From Bacteroidota bacterium (GTDB lineage Bacteria > Bacteroidota > Bacteroidia > Bacteroidales > FEN-979): a DNA stretch of 38,119 bases. The position numbers were made by a program, and so were the translations under genes. Shown in pieces: positions 15,756-25,084 of this stretch (position 1 is its first letter; every line of letters begins with the position of its first letter). Under the pieces are notes generated by a model. The model had not been told where the DNA came from and made no database searches. It worked only from the letters and a program-made list of their open reading frames with translations. The stretch spans positions 1 through 38,119 of the forward strand of contig JAPLDL010000010.1 of assembly GCA_026391735.1 (NCBI GenBank), given 5' to 3'.

Positions 15756-17039
15756 ATGGAAGATACCCTTAACGAAACCCCTCTGGAGGAACTGAACCCG
15801 GAACCCGATCAGGACGAACAGCCTGAAGAGGTTACTTCTCAGGAAGAATACCATCCGGTGTACCGTGAAGGAGCAGGACAGCCTCCGGTCGACACTGTGC
15901 CCGGCACCGAACCTGAAATTGAATTCGGAGGCTCCACCTACGACTCTTCCAAAAACCCATTCCTTAGCCGCGGCTGTTGCGGAGCACCTGCCCCTCACCA
16001 GAAAAGCAATGGCGTTTACCAGCACCGCTGCAGCAAATTCGACACCTTCGACTGGATCAAATCCATCCCGCTTCCTCCCGGCTATATACCTGTGGATATC
16101 GTCGAGGTGAGGTTCAAGAACAGCCGTAAAGACTTCTACCGCATCCCTGCTGATATGGAAATTGAAACAGGCGACATCGTTGCTGTAGAAGCTTCCCCCG
16201 GGCATGATATCGGCATTGTCTCCATCTCCGGTGAACTGATCCGTTTCCAGCTGAAGATCAAAGGTATAGACCCCGGTTCCCAGGATATCAGGAAAGTATA
16301 CCGCAGAGCTCGCCTCGCCGACATCGAGAAGTGGGTTTCGGCCGTGGAAACAGAATCCACAACCATGTTCCGCTCCAGGGAGATAGCCGACAGGCTCAAC
16401 CTCCAGATGAAGATTAACGATGTTGAATACCAGGGCGATAACACAAAAGCTATTTTTTATTATACTGCGGATGACAGGGTCGATTTCCGCGAGCTGATCA
16501 AAGTGCTGGCCGAAGAATTCCACGTGAGGATAGAGATGCGCCAGATTGGCGCACGCCAGGAAGCAAGCCGCCTCGGTGGTCTGGGGACATGCGGAAGAGA
16601 ACTCTGCTGCTCCACCTGGCTCAGCGAATTCTGCTCGGTCTCCACCAACACAGCCAGGGTGCAACAACTTTCCCTCAACCCCCAGAAACTTGCAGGCCAG
16701 TGCGGTAAACTGAAATGCTGCCTGAACTACGAATACGATACCTATATGGATGCCATCAAGGAATTCCCAAATACTGATGTCCGCCTGAAAACCAAAAACG
16801 GGGATGCCATTCACCAGAAATCCGATATCTTCGGAAAAATAATGTGGTACTCCTATGTGAATGATCAGCAGAACCTGCTCGCAATCCCGCTTGATAAGGT
16901 TCTTGAGATCATTGAAGAGAACAATGCCGGGCGTATACCCGAAAAACTGGAAGATTTTGCAAATATTACTGAACAAAAACGTGAGTTTGACAACGGTCTC
17001 GGGGGACAGGATGACCTGACCCGTTTCGATCATTTATAA
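15756..17039 (+). CDS. ricT: PSP1-domain protein, RicT/YaaT family
   Basis: A cytoplasmic protein of the family whose Bacillus member RicT (YaaT) works with RicA and RicF in an RNase Y-associated complex. The 427-aa product (432 aa if GTG 15741 is used) has an acidic N-terminal extension (about 1-60) before the PSP1 domain. The hallmark Cys-rich core is intact: LGGLGTCGRELCCSTW and QCGKLKCCLNYEYD, separated by about 45 residues. Position after holB matches Firmicutes and other Bacteroidota. RicA and RicF are not recognised here, so the partner set in this organism is unknown. Confidence 0.92.
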   Translation: MEDTLNETPLEELNPEPDQDEQPEEVTSQEEYHPVYREGAGQPPVDTVPGTEPEIEFGGSTYDSSKNPFLSRGCCGAPAPHQKSNGVYQHRCSKFDTFDWIKSIPLPPGYIPVDIVEVRFKNSRKDFYRIPADMEIETGDIVAVEASPGHDIGIVSISGELIRFQLKIKGIDPGSQDIRKVYRRARLADIEKWVSAVETESTTMFRSREIADRLNLQMKINDVEYQGDNTKAIFYYTADDRVDFRELIKVLAEEFHVRIEMRQIGARQEASRLGGLGTCGRELCCSTWLSEFCSVSTNTARVQQLSLNPQKLAGQCGKLKCCLNYEYDTYMDAIKEFPNTDVRLKTKNGDAIHQKSDIFGKIMWYSYVNDQQNLLAIPLDKVLEIIEENNAGRIPEKLEDFANITEQKREFDNGLGGQDDLTRFDHL

Positions 17040-17053
17040 TACCGGCCCCAGAT

Positions 17054-17521
17054 ATGCGTCTTTCCCTTCCTTCCTTATCGTTAATCACCGGGATCATCCT
17101 GATTTCTGTTTCCTGCAATACAAACCGCTTCTACCGTGAAACACACCGTATCCCCGACGGCAACTGGGACACTAAGGATAAAGTGAGTTTTTCGGTCAAT
17201 ATACCCGATACTTCAAAACGGTTTTCATTCTATATCGATATACGGAATGATGTGGATTATCCGTTTGCCAATATATTCATGTTCCTTGATACCCGTTTCC
17301 CCGATGGCCGCATCGCCAGGGATACCGTTGAATGCCAGCTGGCCGATTATGACGGGCGATGGCTAGGCACCGGCTCAGGCAGCATCAAACAAAACCGCTT
17401 TCTGTTCCAGAAAGGGGTAAAATTCAAACAGAAAGGACAATATACCTTCAGCTTTGAACAGGCTATGCGCACCAGCGAATTGAAAGGGATCAGGGATGTC
17501 GGACTGGAAATCGAACTATGA
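17054..17521 (+). CDS. gldH: Gliding motility lipoprotein GldH
   Basis: A 155-aa lipoprotein with a signal peptide ending in the lipobox ISVSC (lipidated C21). Members were found as proteins needed for Flavobacterium gliding, and they also occur in non-gliding Bacteroidota. Supporting motifs are FYRETHRIPDGNWDTKDKVS, DVDYPFANIFMFLDTRFPDG and the C-terminal YTFSFEQAMRTSELKGIRDV, all spread over the whole length as in GldH. The order ricT-gldH-PBP1A is a common arrangement in the phylum. The ATGA overlap with the next gene (17518-17521) indicates coupled translation. Confidence 0.9.
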   Translation: MRLSLPSLSLITGIILISVSCNTNRFYRETHRIPDGNWDTKDKVSFSVNIPDTSKRFSFYIDIRNDVDYPFANIFMFLDTRFPDGRIARDTVECQLADYDGRWLGTGSGSIKQNRFLFQKGVKFKQKGQYTFSFEQAMRTSELKGIRDVGLEIEL

Positions 17522-19851
17522 GTGGGATAGATCATATTCCTATTTTAAAAGACAAAGAAGTAATGCCAAAGCCTTTGGATCCTAAGAAATTTATCAAATA
17601 CTTCTGGATCGCTTATGTCGTTGGCATTACCCTGGTTGTATTGTTTTTTATCGGAGTCACCCTGGGTTTGTTCGGCGCCATGCCCACTTTCGAAGAACTC
17701 GAAAACCCGAAAAGCAGCCTGGCTACCGAGATCCTTAGTGAAGACGGAAAACTGCTCGGGAAATATTATTTTGAAAACCGTACCAACACCCATTTCCAGG
17801 AACTCTCGCCCAATGTGATCAACGCTCTCATTGCTACCGAGGACGCACGTTTCTATGAACATTCGGGGATCGATTTCAGGGCTATCTTCCGCGTTGTGTG
17901 GGGTATGGCTACCGGCACGTCCAAGGGAGGGGGAAGCACCATCACCCAGCAGCTTGCCAAAAATCTGTTCCCCCGCAAACCAAACCGCACATTCGGGGAA
18001 ACGGTGATGATCAAATTCAAGGAATGGATCACCGCCATCAAACTTGAACGTAATTATTCCAAGGAAGAGATCCTGGCCATGTATCTGAATACGGTGGATT
18101 TCGGATCCCAGAGTTTCGGCATTAAATCGGCAGCCAAGACGTATTTCAACAAGGAACCCGATCAGCTGAATCCCGAAGAAGCAGCCGTCCTGATCGGGAT
18201 ACTCAAAGCACCAACCTATTTCAGCCCTGTAAGGAACCCGGCCAGGGCTATAGAACGAAGGAATACCGTGCTTTACCAGATGCAGAGGTATGAATACCTC
18301 AGCAAAAGCGAATATGACTCCCTGCGTGCAGTACCCCTGAATATGGAAAACTACCGTATCCAGGATCATACCACGGGCCTTGCCACGTATTTCAGGGAAT
18401 ACCTCCGTGGCTATCTTACCGATTGGTGCAATAGCCATAAGAAAGAAGACGGAACCGAGTACAGCCTATACCGCGACGGGCTCAGGGTGCATACTACCAT
18501 CAATTACAAGATGCAGGAGTATGCCGAAAAAGCTGTAGCCGCTTATCTTGGCAAAGAACTCCAGCCCGCTTTTTATGCACACTGGAAAGGCATCCCAACT
18601 GCTCCTTTTGTGTTCGAAAAGGCCGATGAAAGGAAAGAGATCAACAACCTCCTCCTGTCGGCCATGAGGCGCACCGACCGTTATGCAAGCATGAAAACAG
18701 CCGGATTCAAGGAACCCGATATCATCAATGAATTCAAGACAAAGACCCGGATGAAAGTATTCACCTGGAGAGGTGAGAGGGATACGATCATGACCCCGTT
18801 TGACTCTATACGGTATTATAAATTTTTTCTTCAATGCGGGCTGATGTCCATGGACCCGCATTCCGGCTTTGTGAAAGCCTATGTGGGAGGGATCGATTAT
18901 CTCCATTTCCAGTATGATCATGTGAAATTCGCAAAACGCCAGGTTGGATCCACGTTTAAACCTTTCCTTTATACCCTTGCAATGCAGGAAGGCGAATCAC
19001 CCTGTGCCCGCTATCCCAATGTTCAGCCGGTGATCGAACTCGACAACGGAACCGTTTGGGCGCCGGAAAATACCAGCGAGGAAAGGCGGGGCGAACAGGT
19101 TACACTCAAATGGGCACTGGCTAATTCCAACAACTGGATATCCGGACAGCTTATACGAAAATATTCACCGGCAGCAGTGGTGGCTATGGCCCATAAAATG
19201 GGTGTCACCAGCAGTATTCCGGCAGTATACTCCATTGCACTCGGCTCCTGCGATATCTCCCTGTATGAAATGGTTGGCGCAATGAGCGTATTTGCCAACA
19301 AAGGGGTTTTTACCGAACCGATTTTCATCACCAGGATTGAAGATAAGGACGGGAACCTCATCCAGGACTTCAAACCTAAAAAGCAGGAAGCCATCAGCGA
19401 AGAAACAGCCTTTCTCATGCTTCAGCTGATGCAGGGCGTTGTGAATTACGGCACGGGGATCAGGCTGAAATACAAATACGGCTTCGACAATCCGGTTGCT
19501 GGAAAAACAGGCACAACGCAGAACCAGAGCGACGGTTGGTTCATGGGCATCACCCCTGACCTGGTAAGCGGAGTTTGGGTAGGATGTGAAGACCGTTCAG
19601 CGCATTTCCGTACTCTCGCCCTCGGACAGGGCGCCAATACGGCTTTACCCGTATGGGCCTTATACATGCAGCAGGTTTATGCCGATCCAAACCTGCATAT
19701 TGTTAAGTATAAGGATTTCGAACACCCGAAAAAAGGTCTTGAAGTAGAATTCGACTGCGGCGATGAGGAAAATGCAATTGCCAGCCCCGGCACGAATAAA
19801 GAGGTGAAGAAAAAGAAGAAAAAGACGGTGATCGATACCGATGAATTCTGA
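17518..19851 (+). CDS. mrcA: Penicillin-binding protein 1A (class A, bifunctional)
   Basis: Polymerises and cross-links peptidoglycan at the outer face of the cytoplasmic membrane. The 777-aa protein has an N-terminal membrane span (about 30-52) and a GT51 domain with catalytic E108 in ATEDARFYEHSG, GGSTITQQLAKN, and LERNYSKEEILAMYLNTV. The transpeptidase has nucleophile S478 in GSTFK, SNN at 537-539 and KTG at 663-665. The Lys-rich tail (KEVKKKKKKT) is cytoplasm-excluded but unusual in charge. It is coupled to gldH by a four-base overlap. A micro-repeat of about 140 bases follows the stop. Confidence 0.95.
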   Translation: MSGIDHIPILKDKEVMPKPLDPKKFIKYFWIAYVVGITLVVLFFIGVTLGLFGAMPTFEELENPKSSLATEILSEDGKLLGKYYFENRTNTHFQELSPNVINALIATEDARFYEHSGIDFRAIFRVVWGMATGTSKGGGSTITQQLAKNLFPRKPNRTFGETVMIKFKEWITAIKLERNYSKEEILAMYLNTVDFGSQSFGIKSAAKTYFNKEPDQLNPEEAAVLIGILKAPTYFSPVRNPARAIERRNTVLYQMQRYEYLSKSEYDSLRAVPLNMENYRIQDHTTGLATYFREYLRGYLTDWCNSHKKEDGTEYSLYRDGLRVHTTINYKMQEYAEKAVAAYLGKELQPAFYAHWKGIPTAPFVFEKADERKEINNLLLSAMRRTDRYASMKTAGFKEPDIINEFKTKTRMKVFTWRGERDTIMTPFDSIRYYKFFLQCGLMSMDPHSGFVKAYVGGIDYLHFQYDHVKFAKRQVGSTFKPFLYTLAMQEGESPCARYPNVQPVIELDNGTVWAPENTSEERRGEQVTLKWALANSNNWISGQLIRKYSPAAVVAMAHKMGVTSSIPAVYSIALGSCDISLYEMVGAMSVFANKGVFTEPIFITRIEDKDGNLIQDFKPKKQEAISEETAFLMLQLMQGVVNYGTGIRLKYKYGFDNPVAGKTGTTQNQSDGWFMGITPDLVSGVWVGCEDRSAHFRTLALGQGANTALPVWALYMQQVYADPNLHIVKYKDFEHPKKGLEVEFDCGDEENAIASPGTNKEVKKKKKKTVIDTDEF

Positions 19852-19852
19852 T

Positions 19853-19993
19853 GTACAAATTACAATGTACAAATTACGAATTACGATTTACGAACTACGA
19901 ACTACGAACTACGGATTACGAATTACGATTTACGATTTACGAATAACGAATAAAATCAGCAATCGTAAATCGTAAATCTGAAATCGTAAATTA
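19853..19993. repeat. Micro-repeat cluster: ACGAATTACGATTT words with inverted copies
   Basis: About fifteen copies of words near TTACGAAT/CTACGAA fill the spacer between the convergent PBP gene and the saccharopine-dehydrogenase-like gene, reaching into the latter's stop codon. A perfect 16-bp stem pairs 19927-19942 (GATTTACGATTTACGA) with 19963-19978 around a 20-base loop, suitable for a bidirectional terminator. Confidence 0.85.
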
Positions 19994-21056
19994 AAATTCC
20001 TCCACTTTTTCTTTATATACAACCCCACGTTCGCGAAGGCCTTTGAGTAAATAATCTACGCATTTTGGCTGGGAGCCGAAGTACTCCGGAACAATCACGC
20101 CTTTTTGGGTGAACACCCCGTCGGATATCATGCGCAAAGCCACGGTCGCCGTATAGCCGGTGCAGCGGGCCATGGAATGAATGCCTGATACAGGGTCTTT
20201 CCGGTCGTAGAGGTCCCAGGTGAAACGGGTATGTTTCCCGTCTTTGATCCCTTCCACCACCACCTTCATCACTGTGATGTCCACGTCATTTTCGGTGAAT
20301 TTCCAGCTCGGGAACAGCAGGCTGGAAGTAAGATCGATAGGACGTATCCTGACTCCGCCAACAGTGACCTCCTCCTTTGAAAAGAAACCGGTTTCCCGTA
20401 AACGAACGAAGTCCATCGGTATTAAACGCTTCCAGGGTACCTACCCCAGGAAAATTCATCAGTTCCGGATCGCTCAATGCGGGTTTAACCACCGTGGTTC
20501 CGCCAACGATAAAGCGTGCGGGACGGGTGTATTCCTCAAGCACATCTACAGGTGAAAATACTGCCTTATATTCGTAGGGCCATTCGCGAAGCTCGGGTAA
20601 TCCGCCCACATAATACACCACATTTTCGGTCGTATCAAGCAGATGATGTGCATCCCCAATGAGCACATTGCACATGCCGGGGGCCACACCGCAGTCCATG
20701 ACAGCTGTAACGTTTTGCTCACGGGCCATCTCATCCGCCGTAAAGGGATCTTCAATAAAAAAAGAAATGTCCACGATATCCCTGCCTGCTTGAATAACCG
20801 CTTTGAAAGTCTGAAACCCCATAAAGCCCGGAACCGCATTTACAACCATATCGAAAGCTCCCGCTAATTCACGAACGGTTGCAGGATCTTTAAGGTCACG
20901 GTGAAGTACCTGTACTTTCCCCGCAGCAGCCACTTTTGCAAGAGCTTCTGCATTATAATCAACAACCGTTACTTCAAACCGTTCATCTTTTGAGAGGTCT
21001 AAAGCCATTGCGCCCCCAACCATTCCTGCGCCCAGGACTAAAATCTTCTTTTCCAT
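19991..21056 (-). pseudogene. Saccharopine dehydrogenase-like oxidoreductase, split by a frameshift
   Basis: The N-terminal frame (21056 down to 20286) begins MEKKILVLGAGMVGGAMALD with a Rossmann GxGxxG and runs to EAFNTDGLRS. The C-terminal frame (through to 19991) continues with LRETGFFSKEEVTVGGVRIR to the end. The two meet at 20400-20402: removing one base from the AAA (TTT on the coding strand) joins them in frame with sensible sequence, giving about 354 residues. The family includes lysine-pathway saccharopine reductases and related NAD(P) dehydrogenases of Bacteroidota; the substrate is not defined. The break could be a real mutation or a sequencing error. No slippery-site with pseudoknot was apparent. 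Confidence 0.8.
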
Positions 21057-21070
21057 ACTGATTTAATAAG

Positions 21071-21078
21071 TATTTTTG
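21071..21078 (+). promoter_or_regulatory. Candidate -7 box (TATTTTTG) of the GT2 gene
   Basis: An exact TAnnTTTG match 20 bases before the GTG start at 21099, and 14 bases upstream of the opposite-strand box at 21085-21092, so the two divergent promoters overlap. Confidence 0.45.
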
Positions 21079-21084
21079 ACAATA

Positions 21085-21092
21085 CAAATTTA
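21085..21092 (-). promoter_or_regulatory. Candidate -7 box (TAAATTTG) of the saccharopine-dehydrogenase-like gene
   Basis: On the minus strand TAAATTTG ends 28 bases before ATG 21056. It interleaves with the GT2 promoter, so the two genes may interfere with or co-regulate each other. Confidence 0.45.
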
Positions 21093-21098
21093 ACCGAA

Positions 21099-21845
21099 GT
21101 GCTGAATAATAAAAAAATAGTTGTAGTTCTTCCTGCATATAATGCAGAAAAAACCCTGGAAATGACCTATTCTGAGATCCCTTTCGATATCGTTGATGAG
21201 GTTATTCTGGTGGATGACTGCAGCCGTGACCGCACTGTAGATGTTGCAAAGAACATTGGGATAAGGCATATCATAACACATGACAACAACAAGGGGTACG
21301 GAGGAAATCAGAAATCCTGCTATGACAAAGCCCTTGAACTTAATGCCGATATTGTCATTATGCTTCATCCCGACTATCAGTACACTCCGAAATTGATTCC
21401 CGCGATGTCGTCCCTTATTGCACAGGGGCTGTATACAGTTGTACTTGGCTCCAGAATATTGGGAAGGGGCGCTAAAAAAGGAGGTATGCCGGTCTACAAA
21501 TATTATTTCAACCGCTTGCTTACGCTCATCCAGAACATCCTGATGGGTCAGAAATTATCTGAATATCATACAGGCTACAGGGCATTTTCCCGTGAAGTGC
21601 TTCTGGCTATCAATTACCAGGCAAACTCCGACGACTTTGTCTTCGACAACCAGATGCTGGCCCAGATCTGCTTTGCAGGGTTTGAGATCGCCGAAGTGAC
21701 CTGTCCCACGAAATATTTTCCCGAAGCCTCCTCCATAAATTTCAGAAGGAGTCTGATCTATGGCATTGGCGTGATGACCACTGCCTGGGGTTATGCCTTC
21801 CAGAAACTCGGCCTGGTAAACATGAAGATTTTCAGGAAACCCTGA
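21099..21845 (+). CDS. GT2 glycosyltransferase, DPM1-like
   Basis: A cytosolic family 2 transferase of the dolichol-phosphate-mannose-synthase type, expected to load a sugar from a nucleotide donor onto a lipid phosphate carrier. The 248-aa protein shows VVLPAYNAEKTLEMTY, the DDCSRD donor site, GYGGNQKSCYDKAL, then HPDYQY in place of the usual DxD, and ILGRGAKKGGMP with HTGYRAFSREVL. There is no membrane span, as in soluble DPM1-like enzymes. The start codon is GTG. It may supply the lipid-linked sugars used by the GT-C-like proteins downstream (inference). Confidence 0.88.
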   Translation: MLNNKKIVVVLPAYNAEKTLEMTYSEIPFDIVDEVILVDDCSRDRTVDVAKNIGIRHIITHDNNKGYGGNQKSCYDKALELNADIVIMLHPDYQYTPKLIPAMSSLIAQGLYTVVLGSRILGRGAKKGGMPVYKYYFNRLLTLIQNILMGQKLSEYHTGYRAFSREVLLAINYQANSDDFVFDNQMLAQICFAGFEIAEVTCPTKYFPEASSINFRRSLIYGIGVMTTAWGYAFQKLGLVNMKIFRKP

Positions 21846-21872
21846 TATTAGCATATAAATCCTGGTAATCTG

Positions 21873-21880
21873 TATATTTG
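21873..21880 (+). promoter_or_regulatory. Candidate -7 box (TATATTTG) of the T9SS surface protein gene
   Basis: An exact TAnnTTTG match, 22 bases before ATG 21903. It places the beta-propeller gene in a transcript separate from the GT2 gene. Confidence 0.5.
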
Positions 21881-21902
21881 TTAGTACCAATCACTTTCAG
21901 CC

Positions 21903-23144
21903 ATGAAAAACATTACCGTTTTTTTGCTGGCATTATTAATTTCCCTCCCTGCCCTAGCCCAGAAACCCAAACTGCCCGTATCAGCTTTATCAGGTATAAC
22001 TTATAACAATATTTGCTATGCAGGGTCGCATACATTGTATATCGTAGGCGACTCGGGGACCCTGCTTAAATCGGTGAACGGGGGGGGAAGCTTCTTCAAA
22101 TTAAATCCCCAGGGTTCTGCTGAGTTGTATTCGGTTAGTTTTATCAATCCTGATTCAGGATATATAGCCTGCAGTCCTAATAAGATCATATATACCGCTG
22201 ACGGTGGCAGACATTGGGCCGACCGGTCTGCATTAGTAGTCACAGCCGCTTTCTCGCTTTGTGCAACCGGTCCAAATACGGTTTATGCTGTTGGATATCA
22301 ACAGAATTGCTTGCCTCCCGGAGCGACATGGCCCTGCGGGGAAATAATCAAAAGCATTGATGCCGGCATCTCCTGGACTATTGATTACTGGCAAGGCTCC
22401 ATGAATACCCTTTATTATGTTTATTTCCCCTCAGCCGATACGGGTTACGTGGTGGGAGAAAATTCAACATGCATGGCAACTAATGGTTCAGGATGGATTT
22501 CCTATGGATTCAGCCCTCCATCCACCATTATTTCAGTACATTCCCCGCATCCTGGTATTGCCTACGCAGTTTCACTTGACGGCATTGTGGTGAAAACATC
22601 AAACAGCGGGATCAGCTGGAACAATATTCCAACCGGCCTGCCTCAAAAGTCACTTGGGTCGGTATGGTTTACCTCGGATTCTACAGGATATATATGCGGC
22701 GAAGCTGGAAGCATCATGAAAACAACCGACGGGGGCGGCAGTTGGACCGCATTGAATACCGGAACCGACCAATGGCTTTTGTCAATCACTTTTTCAAGTC
22801 CCGATACGGGATTTGCCGTTGGAACCCATGAAACCATCCTGAGAACCACCGATGCCGGGCTCACCTGGAATAATGCCATAGTCGGAACAGCTAAGGAGCA
22901 GGATCTTTCATCCAAACTTACAATTTACCCAGTGCCTTCAGCCGATAATATCACTGTTGAATTCCTTTCAACGATCTCCAGGGGGATCATCACTGTGTCG
23001 GATGTGAGAGGCGAAGATCTTATCAGGCAAAACATCAGCGGCAACAAGGCTCTTCTGAATATCAGCTCTCTTCCACAAGGTTTATATTTTGTAAAACTTG
23101 TCAGCGGCGATAAAGTCTATACAGGTAAGCTAATAAGAGAATAA
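21903..23144 (+). CDS. T9SS-exported YCF48/BNR-repeat beta-propeller protein
   Basis: A secreted or surface-anchored protein of 413 aa. A Sec signal peptide (MKNITVFLLALLISLPALAQ) is followed by repeated propeller blades containing ADGGRHW, DAGISW, NSGISWNN, TDGGGSW and TDAGLTW signatures (YCF48/BNR-like). The last 75 residues form a type A T9SS sorting domain: IYPVPSADNITVEF, ITVSDVRGEDL, and the final GLYFVKLVSGDKVYTGKLIR. The function of the propeller is not known; such proteins may bind surface glycans or proteins. Confidence 0.88.
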   Translation: MKNITVFLLALLISLPALAQKPKLPVSALSGITYNNICYAGSHTLYIVGDSGTLLKSVNGGGSFFKLNPQGSAELYSVSFINPDSGYIACSPNKIIYTADGGRHWADRSALVVTAAFSLCATGPNTVYAVGYQQNCLPPGATWPCGEIIKSIDAGISWTIDYWQGSMNTLYYVYFPSADTGYVVGENSTCMATNGSGWISYGFSPPSTIISVHSPHPGIAYAVSLDGIVVKTSNSGISWNNIPTGLPQKSLGSVWFTSDSTGYICGEAGSIMKTTDGGGSWTALNTGTDQWLLSITFSSPDTGFAVGTHETILRTTDAGLTWNNAIVGTAKEQDLSSKLTIYPVPSADNITVEFLSTISRGIITVSDVRGEDLIRQNISGNKALLNISSLPQGLYFVKLVSGDKVYTGKLIRE

Positions 23145-23149
23145 AGCTC

Positions 23150-25084
23150 CTATTCAATTGTAACCTCGTAAATCTCCCCAACAATATTCTTCCCCGGGAA
23201 AGGAATATTCTCCTGTTGATACTGCGACCCCACCCACCATTTGGTATTGTGGAATTCCTGAGTCACGATCAGCAGCATTGAATTATTTGGGATGCAGGTC
23301 ATAGTATTGTTAACATACCCAACAACCCTTAATTTATCTTTCGACGGACCAATCCTCCATATAATCTCGGTTGGCCTCCAGTCTATCTGAAAATAATAGA
23401 AAGGAGATGCAAACAACTCGTCATCAGGTTCGGGAGTTTTCTCAGTAATGGCCCTGTAATTCTTATCCCATCGGTGAGCCCAGAAAGTCTGTCCCTGGTA
23501 ATCTATTGTCTGGCATCCGTCTTTGAACTTCGAAGGGTCCCAGCAGGCCATATCCCAGTTGGTGCAGGAAACTGTGATCTTATCGTCATCGGCCACCACC
23601 TCTTCGGGGAAAGGCACATTCCATGCGGGAACATCGTACTGCCTGTCGAGCCCGTTGTTGTATGCAGGGGGCATGAGCCATTGCGGACAATAAGGTACCG
23701 TTTTCAGTATCTCGAAATCGATCTCCGAATACCCCACCTGTTTAATCCTTACATCCTGCTGTCCGCCGTAATAATTCGCCATATACCCGCCCTTTTTGCA
23801 TTCCCTGCGGAAATTCCATTCGGCCTGGTCCTGGGTGATCAGCCAAACCGCATTCGTAAGGCCGTTCCACATATTGTTTTTATTCAGCAACTCGGTTAGC
23901 TTGCATTTCACGGTCCACCTGCCATATGTAAAAGGATGCCTCGTAATAACCCCTACATTCTGCTTTTGCCATTTCCCGAACTCCGCTTTCGGATTGAACA
24001 TGGTGATCTTATGGTTTACTGCATCCGAAACAACAGTCTGGCAGGGTTCGGGCGCTGTAAGCGAAGTAGAAGCGATCAGCTCCTCCTTCCTGTAAAACCT
24101 GCTGTTCCAGTTGTAATCTATCTTCGAATAATTATCGCCCAGCACATCCTCTATCACGGGAATGTTCTTCAGTTTGGTGGAAGCATCAATAAAATGGATG
24201 AATTGCTCAAAAGCTGCTTTTTTAAATAGTTTGTCATCCTGGCCGCAACAGCTTGTGGCATACTTATCAACGAACTCCTTCTTGAAATGAACTGGGTGAA
24301 TATAGATCCCCGCTCCAGGATCAGGATTCGCCATAACCTTGAGCCTGGAAGGTGAAACACTCACCATAGTGTTTGTTAACCTCTTCCCCGGCCCATAAAG
24401 GAAAAAGAAATACGGGTTGATGAATTCTCCTTTATCCTTCTGGTTGATGTATTGAATAAAATCAGGAATAAGCTTTTGACTCAGGTTCAACGGGCTTGTA
24501 ACCACCAGCATGAAACTGTATTCCCCTACCCTGGGATTCCTCTTCCAGCGATCGTTCCAGGGTCCATTGAAATACAGTTTTTCGCTTCGTGGATTTCCAA
24601 CTATCCTTATCTGCGTTGTTACTTTATGATACTTGTTGTCGCTTGCAATAACTTCCGTTTCCCTGAACCCGCTCAGGGTATCCTCCCAGCTGCCGTAAAA
24701 ATTCTCCCAGGAATTTTCTGCCTGCCTCGTCGTATCTGCAGGATCAAATTCAGGGAATTTGTATGATTCATTCTGGTAATAGATCTTGTAGGCGAATTTT
24801 CCTGCTGCGCCAGCAGTGTTTTTTATCGAGAATTCCACATCAAAAAAACCATCTCCTGTCTGCCTTACCGTAGGAATAATAAACCCGTTCTGTATCGCAT
24901 CTTCGTAATCAAGATTAAGCTCCTGCCTCAAATCCCAGTTTGTGGCCGGATTAAAATCACGCACCGCAAAATCTTCTGCTTTGACTTCGGATGTCTTCGT
25001 TCCGTGTTTACAACCTGTGAGGGCTGCAAGGCAAACCACACAGCCGGTGAGAAGAATTAACAATATGTTGCGTATCCCGGTCAT
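23150..25084 (-). CDS. GH16-like lipoprotein (putative glycan hydrolase/transglycosylase)
   Basis: A 644-aa lipoprotein with lipobox LTGC (C25), expected at the outer membrane. The C-terminal half looks like a family 16 jelly roll: YGRWTVKCKL, WNGLTNAVWLIT and the catalytic-type motif E454-I-D-F-E458 (SEIDFEI), which matches the GH16 pattern ExDxE. The later FQIDWRPTEIIWRIG is the usual strand that packs against it. The N-terminal half (about 40-330) is not recognised; it includes aromatic-rich sandwich-like segments and a CC pair (TSCCGQDD). The start overlaps the stop of the FG-GAP gene (25081-25084), so they are translated together. Substrate is unknown. Loss of catalysis cannot be excluded because the family also has binding-only members. 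Confidence 0.65.
   Translation of the reverse strand: MTGIRNILLILLTGCVVCLAALTGCKHGTKTSEVKAEDFAVRDFNPATNWDLRQELNLDYEDAIQNGFIIPTVRQTGDGFFDVEFSIKNTAGAAGKFAYKIYYQNESYKFPEFDPADTTRQAENSWENFYGSWEDTLSGFRETEVIASDNKYHKVTTQIRIVGNPRSEKLYFNGPWNDRWKRNPRVGEYSFMLVVTSPLNLSQKLIPDFIQYINQKDKGEFINPYFFFLYGPGKRLTNTMVSVSPSRLKVMANPDPGAGIYIHPVHFKKEFVDKYATSCCGQDDKLFKKAAFEQFIHFIDASTKLKNIPVIEDVLGDNYSKIDYNWNSRFYRKEELIASTSLTAPEPCQTVVSDAVNHKITMFNPKAEFGKWQKQNVGVITRHPFTYGRWTVKCKLTELLNKNNMWNGLTNAVWLITQDQAEWNFRRECKKGGYMANYYGGQQDVRIKQVGYSEIDFEILKTVPYCPQWLMPPAYNNGLDRQYDVPAWNVPFPEEVVADDDKITVSCTNWDMACWDPSKFKDGCQTIDYQGQTFWAHRWDKNYRAITEKTPEPDDELFASPFYYFQIDWRPTEIIWRIGPSKDKLRVVGYVNNTMTCIPNNSMLLIVTQEFHNTKWWVGSQYQQENIPFPGKNIVGEIYEVTIE

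Noticed and set aside
15747..17033. 428-codon minus-strand open frame opposite ricT
   Set aside because: Its length comes from codon bias in the conserved ricT gene on the other strand; no domain or start signal supports it.
19853..19993. Possible CRISPR array or replication-origin iterons in the ACGAATTACG repeats
   Set aside because: Words are too short and degenerate for CRISPR, and no initiator gene or AT-rich unwinding region with regular iteron spacing is present.
20286..20416. Programmed ribosomal frameshift in the saccharopine-dehydrogenase-like gene
   Set aside because: No slippery heptamer at the junction and no convincing downstream pseudoknot; an indel explains the data more simply.
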